64,000 nt of DNA from JBGAPI01 sp044221335 (GTDB lineage: Bacteria > Pseudomonadota > Gammaproteobacteria > Xanthomonadales > Ahniellaceae). The stretch covers positions 1 through 64,000 of the forward strand of contig JBGAPI010000019.1 in the NCBI GenBank assembly GCA_044221335.1, given 5' to 3'. Position 1 is the stretch's first letter. Each line of letters opens with the position of its first letter. Of the stretch, positions 7,451-14,815 are shown piece by piece. The position numbers were made by a program, and so were the translations under genes. The notes beneath the pieces are model-generated. The model had not been told where the DNA came from. It saw only the letters and a program-made list of their open reading frames with translations, and did not search any database.

Positions 7451-8887
7451 ATGAATCTGTATCGACTGGCCTGCGGCGCAGGCCTACTGGGATGGTCTTG
7501 CCTTGGATTTTCCGCACCGACGGGCAGCGTCGACGGAACGTTCGCAGGCGGTCAAGGAATCGCCCTGATCGACCTTTCCCCGGCTGCGGGAGACAGCATC
7601 GGCAGCGACACTCACTTCAGCGCCAACGGCGGCATCGACAGCAAGGGACGCATCGTCGTCGCCAGCACGCTGGAAGGCACCACGACCTATGGCGTCGCCC
7701 TCACGCGTCTGCGTCCGGACGGCAGCGTCGACCCGTCGTTCGGGACCCAGGGTACGGCCTACATGCCGGCGAGTGGCAACGATCTGGTCAGCCTTCGCAT
7801 CGACGGCGCCGACCGCATCGTGTTCGCCTACCAGGGCGGCATCGGAGCGTCGCGCTTCTGGCGCATCTGCCGTTTCACGGAGAGCGGCCAGCCCGACGGC
7901 AGCTACTTCGGTGGCAGCCCATGCGCGAGTGGCGCGCCGGGCAACAGTGCGACGCTGCAGGATCTGGTCCTGCTGTCGAACGGTAACGCCTGGATGATCG
8001 GGACCGGCTCGGTCGACATCGCCGGGGTTCCTCACTCCGCAATCGCGAGCGCGCTCGTCGACCAGGCCAACCAGGTCGTCCGCACCGACATCTTCTCGAC
8101 CAACGGCGGGCGCGTCACCGCGGAGCGGGCGGTGGCAACCTCGTCGCCCAACCAGATCGTCGTCGTCGGGAGCTATCGCCCCGACGGGGCCGACAACCTC
8201 GATGTCGCGACCTATACCCTGACCAGCACCATCACCGGCGTGCAGTGGAATTTCGTCGCGACCGTACCGTTCAACGTCGGCGGAAGCCGCGACGACGTGC
8301 CACGCTGCCTGATCGCCTTGCCCGACGGGCGCTATCTCGTCGGCGTGAGCGCCGCGGAATCCAACGGCAGTCTGCTCGGCACCGTGCGCCTGACCTCGCT
8401 ACTGACCCGGGATTCGACCTACGCGCCGAGCTACAACCTCAGCGGACTCACCCTGGACGATGTGACCGACACCGGTACCTACGGCAGCAACCTGGATCTT
8501 CGAGATTGCACGCTCGGCGCGGACGGCGCCACCTCCTTCATCAGCAACTTCAACTTCAATGACCCCTTGGGTGCCGGCGGCACGTCGTACATCGGGGTGG
8601 TGAACCGCAAGCATGACGACTTCGCAGACCTCGGCTTCGGCGGACCGAACGCGCTTCCGGGGAGCGGCCTCGCGTCCCAGGTCGCGATCGCCGGTTCCGC
8701 TGCGCACTTTTTCCGCAGCCTCGCCCTGCCGCATCCCCGCAGCGACACCGTCCGACGAATCCTCGCGCTTCCCGGTGGCGACCTGATCGTGATCGGCGAC
8801 TCGCTGCCGCCCGGCTCCACCTACCGGACGATCGCGGTGATGAAGCTCACCGCCACGACGCTGTTTCGCGACGGATTCGAGGATTGA
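7451..8887 (+). CDS. Secreted delta-60-repeat protein with DGFE tail
   Basis: 478-residue exported protein. The start at MNLYRLACGAGLLGW begins a signal peptide that probably ends near GFSA; longer upstream frames run antisense through the tRNA. The body is built of repeats of the delta-60 type (for example LRPDGSVDPSFGTQG), which usually fold as beta-propeller-like blades. The C-terminus is TLFRDGFED, close to VFANGFE at the end of the second delta-60 protein (38402-39808). A shared tail of this kind suggests a sorting or anchoring signal, though that is inference. It stands alone, convergent with moaE. No enzymatic motif is visible. Confidence 0.85.
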   Translation: MNLYRLACGAGLLGWSCLGFSAPTGSVDGTFAGGQGIALIDLSPAAGDSIGSDTHFSANGGIDSKGRIVVASTLEGTTTYGVALTRLRPDGSVDPSFGTQGTAYMPASGNDLVSLRIDGADRIVFAYQGGIGASRFWRICRFTESGQPDGSYFGGSPCASGAPGNSATLQDLVLLSNGNAWMIGTGSVDIAGVPHSAIASALVDQANQVVRTDIFSTNGGRVTAERAVATSSPNQIVVVGSYRPDGADNLDVATYTLTSTITGVQWNFVATVPFNVGGSRDDVPRCLIALPDGRYLVGVSAAESNGSLLGTVRLTSLLTRDSTYAPSYNLSGLTLDDVTDTGTYGSNLDLRDCTLGADGATSFISNFNFNDPLGAGGTSYIGVVNRKHDDFADLGFGGPNALPGSGLASQVAIAGSAAHFFRSLALPHPRSDTVRRILALPGGDLIVIGDSLPPGSTYRTIAVMKLTATTLFRDGFED

Positions 8888-9065
8888 GCGTGCCCGACGC
8901 CGGACCGCGTACTCTGCACGGCCGGGCTCCAGCGATTCGGCTGCCGGCGGGCCACGGCCCCTCGACGCCAGGGTCGGTCCCTCCCACTGCGGCCCCCGCC
9001 GCGACGTCGTCCTGACACGCCAAGGACTCCACGCGCTGCGCGTCATCGGGCGGAGAACGACGGAG

Positions 9066-9479
9066 CTACGGGTGCAGCCACTCCGCGTCGCCGTCGGCGT
9101 AGGCCTCCTTCTTCCAGATCGGCACCCGCGCCTTCACCTCGTCGATGACGAAGCGGCAGGCGGCGAAGGCGGCGTCGCGGTGGGCGGCGGCGACGCCGAC
9201 CCAGACGGCGACATCGCCGATCGCGAGATCGCCGACGCGGTGCACGGCGTCGATCCGCTCCACCGCGAACCGTGCGATGGCCTCGTCGACGATGCGCCGG
9301 CCCTCGCTTTCCGCGAGTTCGGCGTAGGCCTGGTAGGCCAGCCGCAGGACCGCGCGGCCGTCCTGGTGGTTGCGCACCGTGCCTTCGAAGCACAGCACCG
9401 CGCCGGCGCGGGCATCGTCGAGGCCGCGGCGCAGCGCGGCGACATCGAGCGGCGTCGCGGACAGTGCGAAACCGCTCAT
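9066..9479 (-). CDS. moaE: Molybdopterin synthase catalytic subunit MoaE
   Basis: Large subunit of molybdopterin synthase, which with MoaD adds the dithiolene sulfurs to cyclic pyranopterin monophosphate. At 137 residues it is close to the usual size. Recognisable segments are GAVLCFEGTVRNHQDGR, the HRVGDLAIGDVAV strand, HRDAAFAACRFVIDEVK, and VPIWKKEAYADG, which carries the active-site lysines. The ATG overlaps the moaD stop by 4 nt. It is the last gene of the kdkA-to-moaE run. Confidence 0.96.
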   Translation of the reverse strand: MSGFALSATPLDVAALRRGLDDARAGAVLCFEGTVRNHQDGRAVLRLAYQAYAELAESEGRRIVDEAIARFAVERIDAVHRVGDLAIGDVAVWVGVAAAHRDAAFAACRFVIDEVKARVPIWKKEAYADGDAEWLHP

Positions 9480-9718
9480 CCGCCCGACACCGGCGGGATG
9501 AACACGACCTCGTCGCCGTCGCCCGGGGTGTCGCTCCACGCCGCGAACGCGCCATTGACCGCCACCCGCAGGCGCTCGCGCGGCAAGCGCCAGCGGTGAC
9601 GCGCCGCCAGGGCGTCGAACAGCTCCGCCAGCGACGACGACGCCTCGACGTGCTCCTCGTCGATCCCGGCCTGGTCGCGCAGGCTGGCGAAATAGCGCAC
9701 GACGACGCGGCGCGTCAC
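9476..9718 (-). CDS. moaD: Molybdopterin synthase sulfur carrier MoaD
   Basis: 80-residue ubiquitin-fold sulfur carrier. It ends in the required Gly-Gly (VSGG), which MoeB adenylates (moeB lies at 51184-52320) before sulfuration. VVVRYFASLRDQAG and VAVNG...DGDEVVFIPPVSGG are typical. It overlaps moaC by 4 nt and moaE by 4 nt, so all three are translationally coupled. Confidence 0.96.
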   Translation of the reverse strand: MTRRVVVRYFASLRDQAGIDEEHVEASSSLAELFDALAARHRWRLPRERLRVAVNGAFAAWSDTPGDGDEVVFIPPVSGG

Positions 9719-10263
9719 GACCGCGCTCCGCCATTGCGGTTGCTCTTGCTCCCTCTCCCCCGTTCGCGGGGGAGAGGGCGGGGTGACGGGGAGGCGCTCT
9801 TGCCGCCGCGCTTCTCGACCAGCCGTGCCGGCCCGATCTCGATCGCGTGCGACAGCGCCTTGGTCATGTCGTAGACGGTCAGCGCCGCCAGCGTCGCCCC
9901 CACCAGCGCCTCCATCTCGACCCCGGTCTTGCCGGTCAACGAGGCCACGCAGCGGATCCGAAGCGTCGTGGCGTCGACGAACTCGGCCGCGAGGTCGATC
10001 TTCTCCAGCGCCAGCGGGTGGCAGAACGGAATCAGCTCATGGGTGCGTTTCGCGGCCATCACGCCGGCGACGATCGCGGTGTCGACGATCGGGCCCTTGG
10101 CGCTGCGCAGGCCCTGTGCCCGCAACTGTTCGGCGACTTCCTCGGGAAACCGTACGTCGCATTCGGCGATCGCGCTGCGCGCGCTTGCCGCTTTTCCGGA
10201 CACGTCGACCATGGCGGGTCGGCCGCGGTCGTCGATGTGCGAAAGAGATTTCCTGGTGGCCAT
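9715..10263 (-). CDS. moaC: Cyclic pyranopterin monophosphate synthase MoaC, with repeat-encoded C-terminus
   Basis: MoaC converts the MoaA product to cyclic pyranopterin monophosphate. Residues 1 to about 158 match the family: SHIDDRGRPAMVDVSGK, the CHPLALEKID active-site segment, GKTGVEMEALVGATLAALTVYDMTKA, and the closing EKRGGKS. MoaC proteins normally end a few residues after this GGKSG motif. Here the protein runs on for about 25 residues rich in Pro, Arg and Ser (including RPLPRERGR). These are encoded by a perfect palindrome at 9751-9778 and its flanks, so a REP-like element seems to have replaced the natural end without breaking the overlap with moaD. The catalytic core is intact. 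Confidence 0.95.
   Translation of the reverse strand: MATRKSLSHIDDRGRPAMVDVSGKAASARSAIAECDVRFPEEVAEQLRAQGLRSAKGPIVDTAIVAGVMAAKRTHELIPFCHPLALEKIDLAAEFVDATTLRIRCVASLTGKTGVEMEALVGATLAALTVYDMTKALSHAIEIGPARLVEKRGGKSASPSPRPLPRERGRGSKSNRNGGARS
9751..9778. repeat. Palindrome inside the moaC coding region
   Basis: Perfect 12-bp arms (CCCTCTCCCCCG and CGGGGGAGAGGG) around a TTCG tetraloop. It is translated in the moaC frame as part of RPLPRERGR. Palindromes of this kind are normally intergenic, and no second copy was noticed in this window. Confidence 0.8.
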
Positions 10264-10266
10264 CGC

Positions 10267-11304
10267 TCAACCGCCGATCCGGTACATCTCGATCCTACGC
10301 GAGGTCTTGCCGGCGAGCTCGGAACGCACTTCGCTGTAGCGGTCGCCACGCTGCGACCAGATCTCCCGGATCCGCGCGGAAAGTCGCGCCGGATCCGGAA
10401 TCAGGTTCCGCAGGTCCGTTCCCTCGGTCGCGAACAGGCAGGTGTAGAGCCGGCCGTCGGCGGAGATCCGTGCCCGGTGGCAGTCGCCGCAGAACGGCGC
10501 GCTGACCGAGGAAACGAAGCCGAATTCCGCCGTCCCATCGACGAAGCGCCAGCGCTCGGCGACCTCGCCGGTGTAGTTCGCGGACAGCGGCTCGATCGGC
10601 CAGCGGTCGCCGATGCGCTCGACGAGTTCGCGGCTCGGCACGACCTGCTCGGGCGTCCAGCCGTTGCAGGTACCGACGTCCATGGTCTCGATGAAGCGCA
10701 CGATGTGGCCGCGGCCGCGGAAGTGTTCGAGCAGCGCGAACACCTCGTCCTCGTTGACGCCGCGCGCGACGACGGTGTTGATCTTGATCCGCTCGAATCC
10801 GACCCGTTCCGCGGCGGCGATGCCGGCGAGCACGTCGTCGACACGACCGCGGCCGCCTGACAGGCGCGCGAACCGCGCAGGATCGAGCGCGTCGAGGCTC
10901 ACCGTCAGTCGCTTCAGGCCGGCAACGCGCAGGGCCTGCGCGTCGCGCGCCAGCAACGCGCCGTTGGTGGTCAGCGCGAGATCGGCGACACCGTCGGTCG
11001 AAGCGATCGCGGTGATGATCTCAGGCAAGTCCCGGCGCAACAGCGGCTCGCCCCCGGTCAGCCGGATCTTGCCGACGCCGAGTCCGACGAAGCTGCGCAC
11101 GAGAGTCGTGATCTCTTCGACCGACAGGCGCTGTTTCGCCGACAGGAACCGGGCGTCGCGCGGGTAGTGCTCCTCCGGCATGCAGTAGGGGCAGCGGAAG
11201 TTGCAGTTGTCGATCACCGACAGGCGCAGGTCGCGCAGCGGACGCCGGCGGCGGTCGAGCGGTGCCGGATCGGTGAGGATGTGGGTGGGCAGGACCTGGT
11301 TCAT
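10267..11304 (-). CDS. moaA: GTP 3',8-cyclase MoaA
   Basis: Radical SAM enzyme that starts molybdenum-cofactor synthesis from GTP. The 346-residue product has the N-terminal SAM cluster motif CNFRCPYC, the IRLTGGEPLLRRDL segment, and a C-terminal second [4Fe-4S] site (SAPFCGDCHRARIS...LYTCLF). It ends in the Gly-Gly tail (YRIGG) required by the family. The ATG at MNQVLPTHI is preferred to an in-frame TTG four codons upstream. It starts 8 nt after the hydrolase gene and ends 3 nt before moaC, so it is part of one tight operon. Confidence 0.96.
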   Translation of the reverse strand: MNQVLPTHILTDPAPLDRRRRPLRDLRLSVIDNCNFRCPYCMPEEHYPRDARFLSAKQRLSVEEITTLVRSFVGLGVGKIRLTGGEPLLRRDLPEIITAIASTDGVADLALTTNGALLARDAQALRVAGLKRLTVSLDALDPARFARLSGGRGRVDDVLAGIAAAERVGFERIKINTVVARGVNEDEVFALLEHFRGRGHIVRFIETMDVGTCNGWTPEQVVPSRELVERIGDRWPIEPLSANYTGEVAERWRFVDGTAEFGFVSSVSAPFCGDCHRARISADGRLYTCLFATEGTDLRNLIPDPARLSARIREIWSQRGDRYSEVRSELAGKTSRRIEMYRIGG

Positions 11305-11312
11305 GCGACGAC

Positions 11313-12068
11313 TCAACCCCAGTCCTCGCCGGGAACGGGATCGGCGAGATCGTAGCGGGTTCCCGCCACCGCCACCCGTGCGCCGCGTTCGCGCATCGCC
11401 TCCGCGTGCGCGGCGGAACCGACGTGGTAGACCAGAAGCCGTGCGCGCAGTTCCGCACCGTATTCGCGCTCGACGTCGTCGAGGCCGGTGTGCGAGGGAT
11501 TGCCCACGAGGCCGACGTCGTGGGCGACGAGCTCGGTCGTCGTCCCGTAGTGCTGGAGCAGTTCGCCGATCGGCCGGGTGTCGCCGGTGTAGACGACGCT
11601 GCCGCGCAGTCCCAGGCCGTACGCGCTGCGCGGCCGGTGGTGGCGCACCGCGAGGCTGTCGAACCAGAGACCGTCGAGCCAGAAGCCGCGGCCGACCGCG
11701 ATCAGCCGGAACGCGTCCCAGAAGTTCGCGCCGCCCTCGGCGATCACGCTCGGGTAGTTGGCGACCCGCTCCTGCAGGAAGGGCAGCAGGTCGACCGGTA
11801 CGAACAGCTGGCAGCTGCCCCGCTTCTCCGGATCGAAGTAGTGGCGGTAGAACAGGCGCTCGAGGCCACCGACGTGGTCCATGTGGACGTGGGTGATGAA
11901 GATCGCCGTCGGATCGGCGCCGTAGGCGTCGAGGTAGCGCGTCAGCGTGTCCGGACCGCAGTCGATCAGCAGGAGCGGCCGGTCATCGCGTTCGATCACG
12001 GCGCTCGCCGAGCCGAGCTCCACCGCCTGCGCGCTGCCGATGCCGAGAAACCGGAGTGCCCAGCTCAT
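11313..12068 (-). CDS. Metallo-beta-lactamase-fold hydrolase, RNase Z-like
   Basis: 251-residue cytoplasmic metal hydrolase. The H-x-H-x-D-H metal motif is present (THVHMDHVGGLERL), followed by the later ligands in VVYTGDTRP (Asp) and the VYHVGS segment (His). The pattern resembles the RNase Z/ElaC-like branch, but the substrate is not evident. Its start overlaps the kdkA stop by 4 nt (ATGA), and moaA follows 8 nt after its end. It therefore sits between LPS and molybdenum-cofactor genes; whether it serves either pathway is unknown. Confidence 0.82.
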   Translation of the reverse strand: MSWALRFLGIGSAQAVELGSASAVIERDDRPLLLIDCGPDTLTRYLDAYGADPTAIFITHVHMDHVGGLERLFYRHYFDPEKRGSCQLFVPVDLLPFLQERVANYPSVIAEGGANFWDAFRLIAVGRGFWLDGLWFDSLAVRHHRPRSAYGLGLRGSVVYTGDTRPIGELLQHYGTTTELVAHDVGLVGNPSHTGLDDVEREYGAELRARLLVYHVGSAAHAEAMRERGARVAVAGTRYDLADPVPGEDWG

Positions 12069-12802
12069 GCCGCGATCGCCTCGCGCAGCTCCGCGGCGTG
12101 CGCGGAATGCAGCGCCTGCCAGTGGACGCCGAAGTCGCGATCCGCCGTCGGCGCGCCGATCTTGCGCAGCGAGCGCAGCAGTCGCGCCAGGTTGTCCTGC
12201 TGCCATCCGCTCGCCGGGGCCCGGAACTCGGCGCGGTCGAAGTCGATCAGCCAGACCTTGGCGGCGGCGTCGACCATGAGATTGTGGGCGTTGAGATCGG
12301 CATGCCAGAGGCCGCGGGCGTGGAAGCCAGCGATGCAGCGCCCGAGCGCGACCCAGTCGAGCGAGGCTCGCGCGGCCAGCAGCTCCGCGACGGTGCGGGC
12401 GGCGGCGATCTCGGCGGTCATCAGGTCCGCGCGGTACCACGGACCGACGCGGCGATAGCGCGCCGCCAGTGGCGTCGGCACCGGCAGGCCGGCGCCCGCG
12501 AGGCGATCGAGGACACGGAGCTCGCGGAAGCCGCGGGTGCGCTCCTCGCTGCCGAACCAGTAGCGGTCGCGGTTGAAGCGCGCGACCAGTCCGCCGCGGC
12601 GGTAGTGCCGCCAGACCGCCGCGCCGAACGGCGCGTCGATGAACTGGACCTCGCCCCGCCCGGCCGTGGCGCCACGCACGCGACCCTGGCTCCGCCACAG
12701 GTCGAGGTCGAACAGCTGCGGCGCCAGCGCGGAGGGGATGCGATCGCCGTCGTAGAGCGTGGCGCCGTGCCGGTCGCGCACGCTGCGGAAGTTTTCGGTC
12801 AT
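12065..12802 (-). CDS. kdkA: 3-deoxy-D-manno-octulosonic acid (Kdo) kinase
   Basis: Probable Kdo kinase, which phosphorylates the Kdo of the LPS inner core on the cytoplasmic side. The 245-residue product shows the small-kinase features LWHADLNAHNLMVD (catalytic loop, Asp and Asn) and WLIDFDRAEF (metal-binding Asp, in place of DFG), typical of the KdkA/WaaP group. An N-terminal VWRHYRRGG carries a lysine-equivalent segment. The start at MTENFRSVRDRHG leaves only 16 bp to the divergent glycosyltransferase-9 gene, which also fits an LPS-core role. It heads the run through moaE. Confidence 0.88.
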   Translation of the reverse strand: MTENFRSVRDRHGATLYDGDRIPSALAPQLFDLDLWRSQGRVRGATAGRGEVQFIDAPFGAAVWRHYRRGGLVARFNRDRYWFGSEERTRGFRELRVLDRLAGAGLPVPTPLAARYRRVGPWYRADLMTAEIAAARTVAELLAARASLDWVALGRCIAGFHARGLWHADLNAHNLMVDAAAKVWLIDFDRAEFRAPASGWQQDNLARLLRSLRKIGAPTADRDFGVHWQALHSAHAAELREAIAA

Positions 12803-12818
12803 CGAATACGATTGTCGC

Positions 12819-13862
12819 ATGTCCATCGATTCGATCTGCATCCTGCGCCTGTCCGCCCTCGGCGACATCACCCACATGGTGCCGATGGTGCGGCGCCTGC
12901 GTGCCGCGCACCCCGGCGCCGCGATCACCTGGATCATCGGCAAGCTGGAGGCGAAGCTGGTCGGCGACCTCGGCGGCGTCGAGTTCATCGTCCACGACAA
13001 GAAGACCGGCTGGAAGGGCATCCAGGCGCTGCGTGCCGCGCTGCGCGGCCGCCGCTTCGACGTGCTGCTCGCCTGCCAGCTGGCGCTGCGGGCCAGCCTG
13101 CTGTCGACCCTGGTCCGGGCCGACCGCAGGATCGGCTACGACCGCCGCCGCTCGCGCGAAGGCCATGGCGCATTCATCGACGAGCGCATCGCCGACCGCG
13201 GCTTCCACGTGCTCGACGTGCTCGGCGAATTCGCCAGCGTTCTGGGTGCGCCGGAGGCTCGGCCGGTGTGGGACATCCCGATCAGCGACGCCGACCACGC
13301 GGTCGCGGCGGAGCTGCTGCCGGACGGTCCGCCGACCCTGCTGATCAGCCCCTGCTCGAGCCACCGGCTGCGCAACTGGGCGCCCGGACGCTACGCCGCG
13401 GTCGCCGACCACGCGGCGGCCCGCCACGGCCTGCGCGTCGCGATCTGCGGCGGTCGCAGCGCGATCGAACGCGAGACCGCCGACGCGATCCTCGCGGCGA
13501 TGAAGACGCCGGCGCTCGATCTCGTCGGCCGCGACACGCTGAAGCAGTTCCTCGGGCTGTGCCGCCGCTCGGTCGCCCTGCTGACGCCGGATGCCGGCCC
13601 GATGCACATGGCGAACACCGTCGGAACCCCGGTCCTCGGCCTGCACGCCGCTACGGACGCCCGCCGCAGCGGCCCCTACTCCGATCTGCGCTGGACGGTC
13701 GACCGCTTTCCCGAGGCTGCCCGGCGGTTCATGCACAAGGACGTCGATCAGTTGCGCTGGGGGACGCGGATCGAGTTTCCGGGGGTGATGGACCTGATCG
13801 AGGTGGACGACGTGGTGGAGAAGCTGGAAGGCCTGCTGGAAGAGCGAGGGTCCCGGGTCTAG
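12819..13862 (+). CDS. Glycosyltransferase family 9 (heptosyltransferase-like)
   Basis: 347-residue GT9 protein, the family of LPS heptosyltransferases I and II. Typical segments are the N-terminal ILRLSALGDITHMVPMV, the central ADRRIGYDRRRSREGHGAF, and the C-terminal nucleotide-sugar site LLTPDAGPMHMANTVGTPVLGLHAATD. The start at MSIDSICILRLSALGD is clear. It is divergent from kdkA with 16 bp between the start codons, so any promoters must overlap the coding starts. The exact sugar (heptose or another) cannot be read from the sequence. Its TAG stop runs directly into a GGGCCCAGGGCC repeat. Confidence 0.9.
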   Translation: MSIDSICILRLSALGDITHMVPMVRRLRAAHPGAAITWIIGKLEAKLVGDLGGVEFIVHDKKTGWKGIQALRAALRGRRFDVLLACQLALRASLLSTLVRADRRIGYDRRRSREGHGAFIDERIADRGFHVLDVLGEFASVLGAPEARPVWDIPISDADHAVAAELLPDGPPTLLISPCSSHRLRNWAPGRYAAVADHAAARHGLRVAICGGRSAIERETADAILAAMKTPALDLVGRDTLKQFLGLCRRSVALLTPDAGPMHMANTVGTPVLGLHAATDARRSGPYSDLRWTVDRFPEAARRFMHKDVDQLRWGTRIEFPGVMDLIEVDDVVEKLEGLLEERGSRV

Positions 13863-13925
13863 GGCCCAGGGCCAGGTTGGACCGAGGCCAGAGCGACGTC
13901 AGCGCGGCGTCGAGCGATCCGACCC

Positions 13926-13948
13926 GTCATTGCGAGCGCAGCGATGAC
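13926..13948. repeat. Repeat GTCATTGCGAGCGCAGCGAT
   Basis: Single copy of a dispersed element whose fuller copies, with an inverted partner, lie at 62930-63066 (GCTTCGCTGCGCTCGCAATGAC on the other strand). Apart from this and the neighbouring repeats, the 185-bp gap between the glycosyltransferase and the DUF6165-like gene holds nothing I recognise. Confidence 0.55.
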
Positions 13949-14030
13949 GCCGCCACACCCGATCCGGAGTCGAACGCTGCGTCGGCTTCACTGGGCCCTT
14001 CCCAGGCAGCGCAGCAAGCGTAGAGGCGAC

Positions 14031-14051
14031 GGCGGGCGATGCCCGCCCTAC
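14031..14051 (-). repeat. GTAG-headed REP at the stop of the DUF6165-like gene
   Basis: On the minus strand GTAG is followed by GGCGGGC, a short loop and GCCCGCC. The TAG in the head is the stop codon of the 14048-14455 gene. Confidence 0.7.
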
Positions 14052-14455
14052 AAAGCGGGCTTCTTGCCGTAGTCCTGGTAGGACTTCTCCTCGACCAGCT
14101 GCGAGCCGAGGCGGAGGTTGATGTCGCGCTTGATCTTCGCGCGGTCGTCGTTCTCGAAGTAGACCGCGCGGGCGAGGCGGATGAATTCCGCGCCGAAATC
14201 CTGCGCCTTCTCCTGCAGCCGGATGTCGTCCTCGATCACCCACAGGCGCTCGTTGACCGTCTTCAGCGCGAGCCGGAGGTCGGCGATGTCGATCTTCGCT
14301 GCCTCGTCCTTCGACCAGATCGCGTTCAGCAGATCGAGCTCGCGGCGCACGTTGGCGAGCTTCGCCGGATCGCTCATCCGCTCGGACTTGATCTCGAGGA
14401 TGGTGATCTTGTCGATCAGTTCGCCGTGGGAAATCGGGGTCGAGATCAGGCTCAT
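14048..14455 (-). CDS. DUF6165-like conserved protein
   Basis: 135-residue cytoplasmic protein beginning MSLISTPISHGELIDKITIL. It is charged and largely helical (KLANVRRELDLLNAIW, LRLALKTVNERLWVIEDDIR), with no signal peptide or membrane segment. It appears to match a small family of unknown function (DUF6165) found near LPS and glycosyltransferase genes; this assignment is from memory of the sequence pattern. Nearby kdkA and a GT9 gene agree with that context. The stop codon lies in a GTAG-headed REP. Confidence 0.75.
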   Translation of the reverse strand: MSLISTPISHGELIDKITILEIKSERMSDPAKLANVRRELDLLNAIWSKDEAAKIDIADLRLALKTVNERLWVIEDDIRLQEKAQDFGAEFIRLARAVYFENDDRAKIKRDINLRLGSQLVEEKSYQDYGKKPAL

Positions 14456-14614
14456 GGCAGTGTCCGCTGGCTTCGCAGGATGGCGCCGACGATCGGCACC
14501 GGGTGTGCCCGAAGGACGATGGAACGCTGTCGCGACCGCGCCGGCACCCGCAAGGTCGCCGCAGCCCGTCCCACCGCCTCGAGCCCGATCCTTCCGTGCG
14601 GCGGAAGGAACAAC

Positions 14615-14651
14615 GCAAAAATGAAAACGGCCCCAACGGGGCCGGTTTCAT
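14615..14651 (-). terminator. Rho-independent terminator of tRNA-Ser(CGA)
   Basis: On the minus strand a GC-rich hairpin (GGCCCC-GTT-GGGGCC) starts just after the tRNA 3' end and is followed by GTTTTCATTTTTGCG, a broken T-rich tract. Confidence 0.75.
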
Positions 14652-14654
14652 GTT

Positions 14655-14744
<90 letters not shown>

Positions 14745-14754
14745 GGGGGCGCGC

Positions 14755-14783
14755 ATCATACGGATTGATACGCGCCCTGACAA
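14755..14783 (-). promoter_or_regulatory. Sigma-70 promoter of tRNA-Ser(CGA)
   Basis: On the minus strand: -35 TTGTCA (14783-14778), exactly 17 bp, and -10 TATGAT (14760-14755), ending 10 bp before the tRNA 5' end. It is one of the two best promoter matches in the window. Confidence 0.8.
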
Positions 14784-14815
14784 CCGGTCCGTGGCATTTT
14801 TTTCGATCGGCGTCC

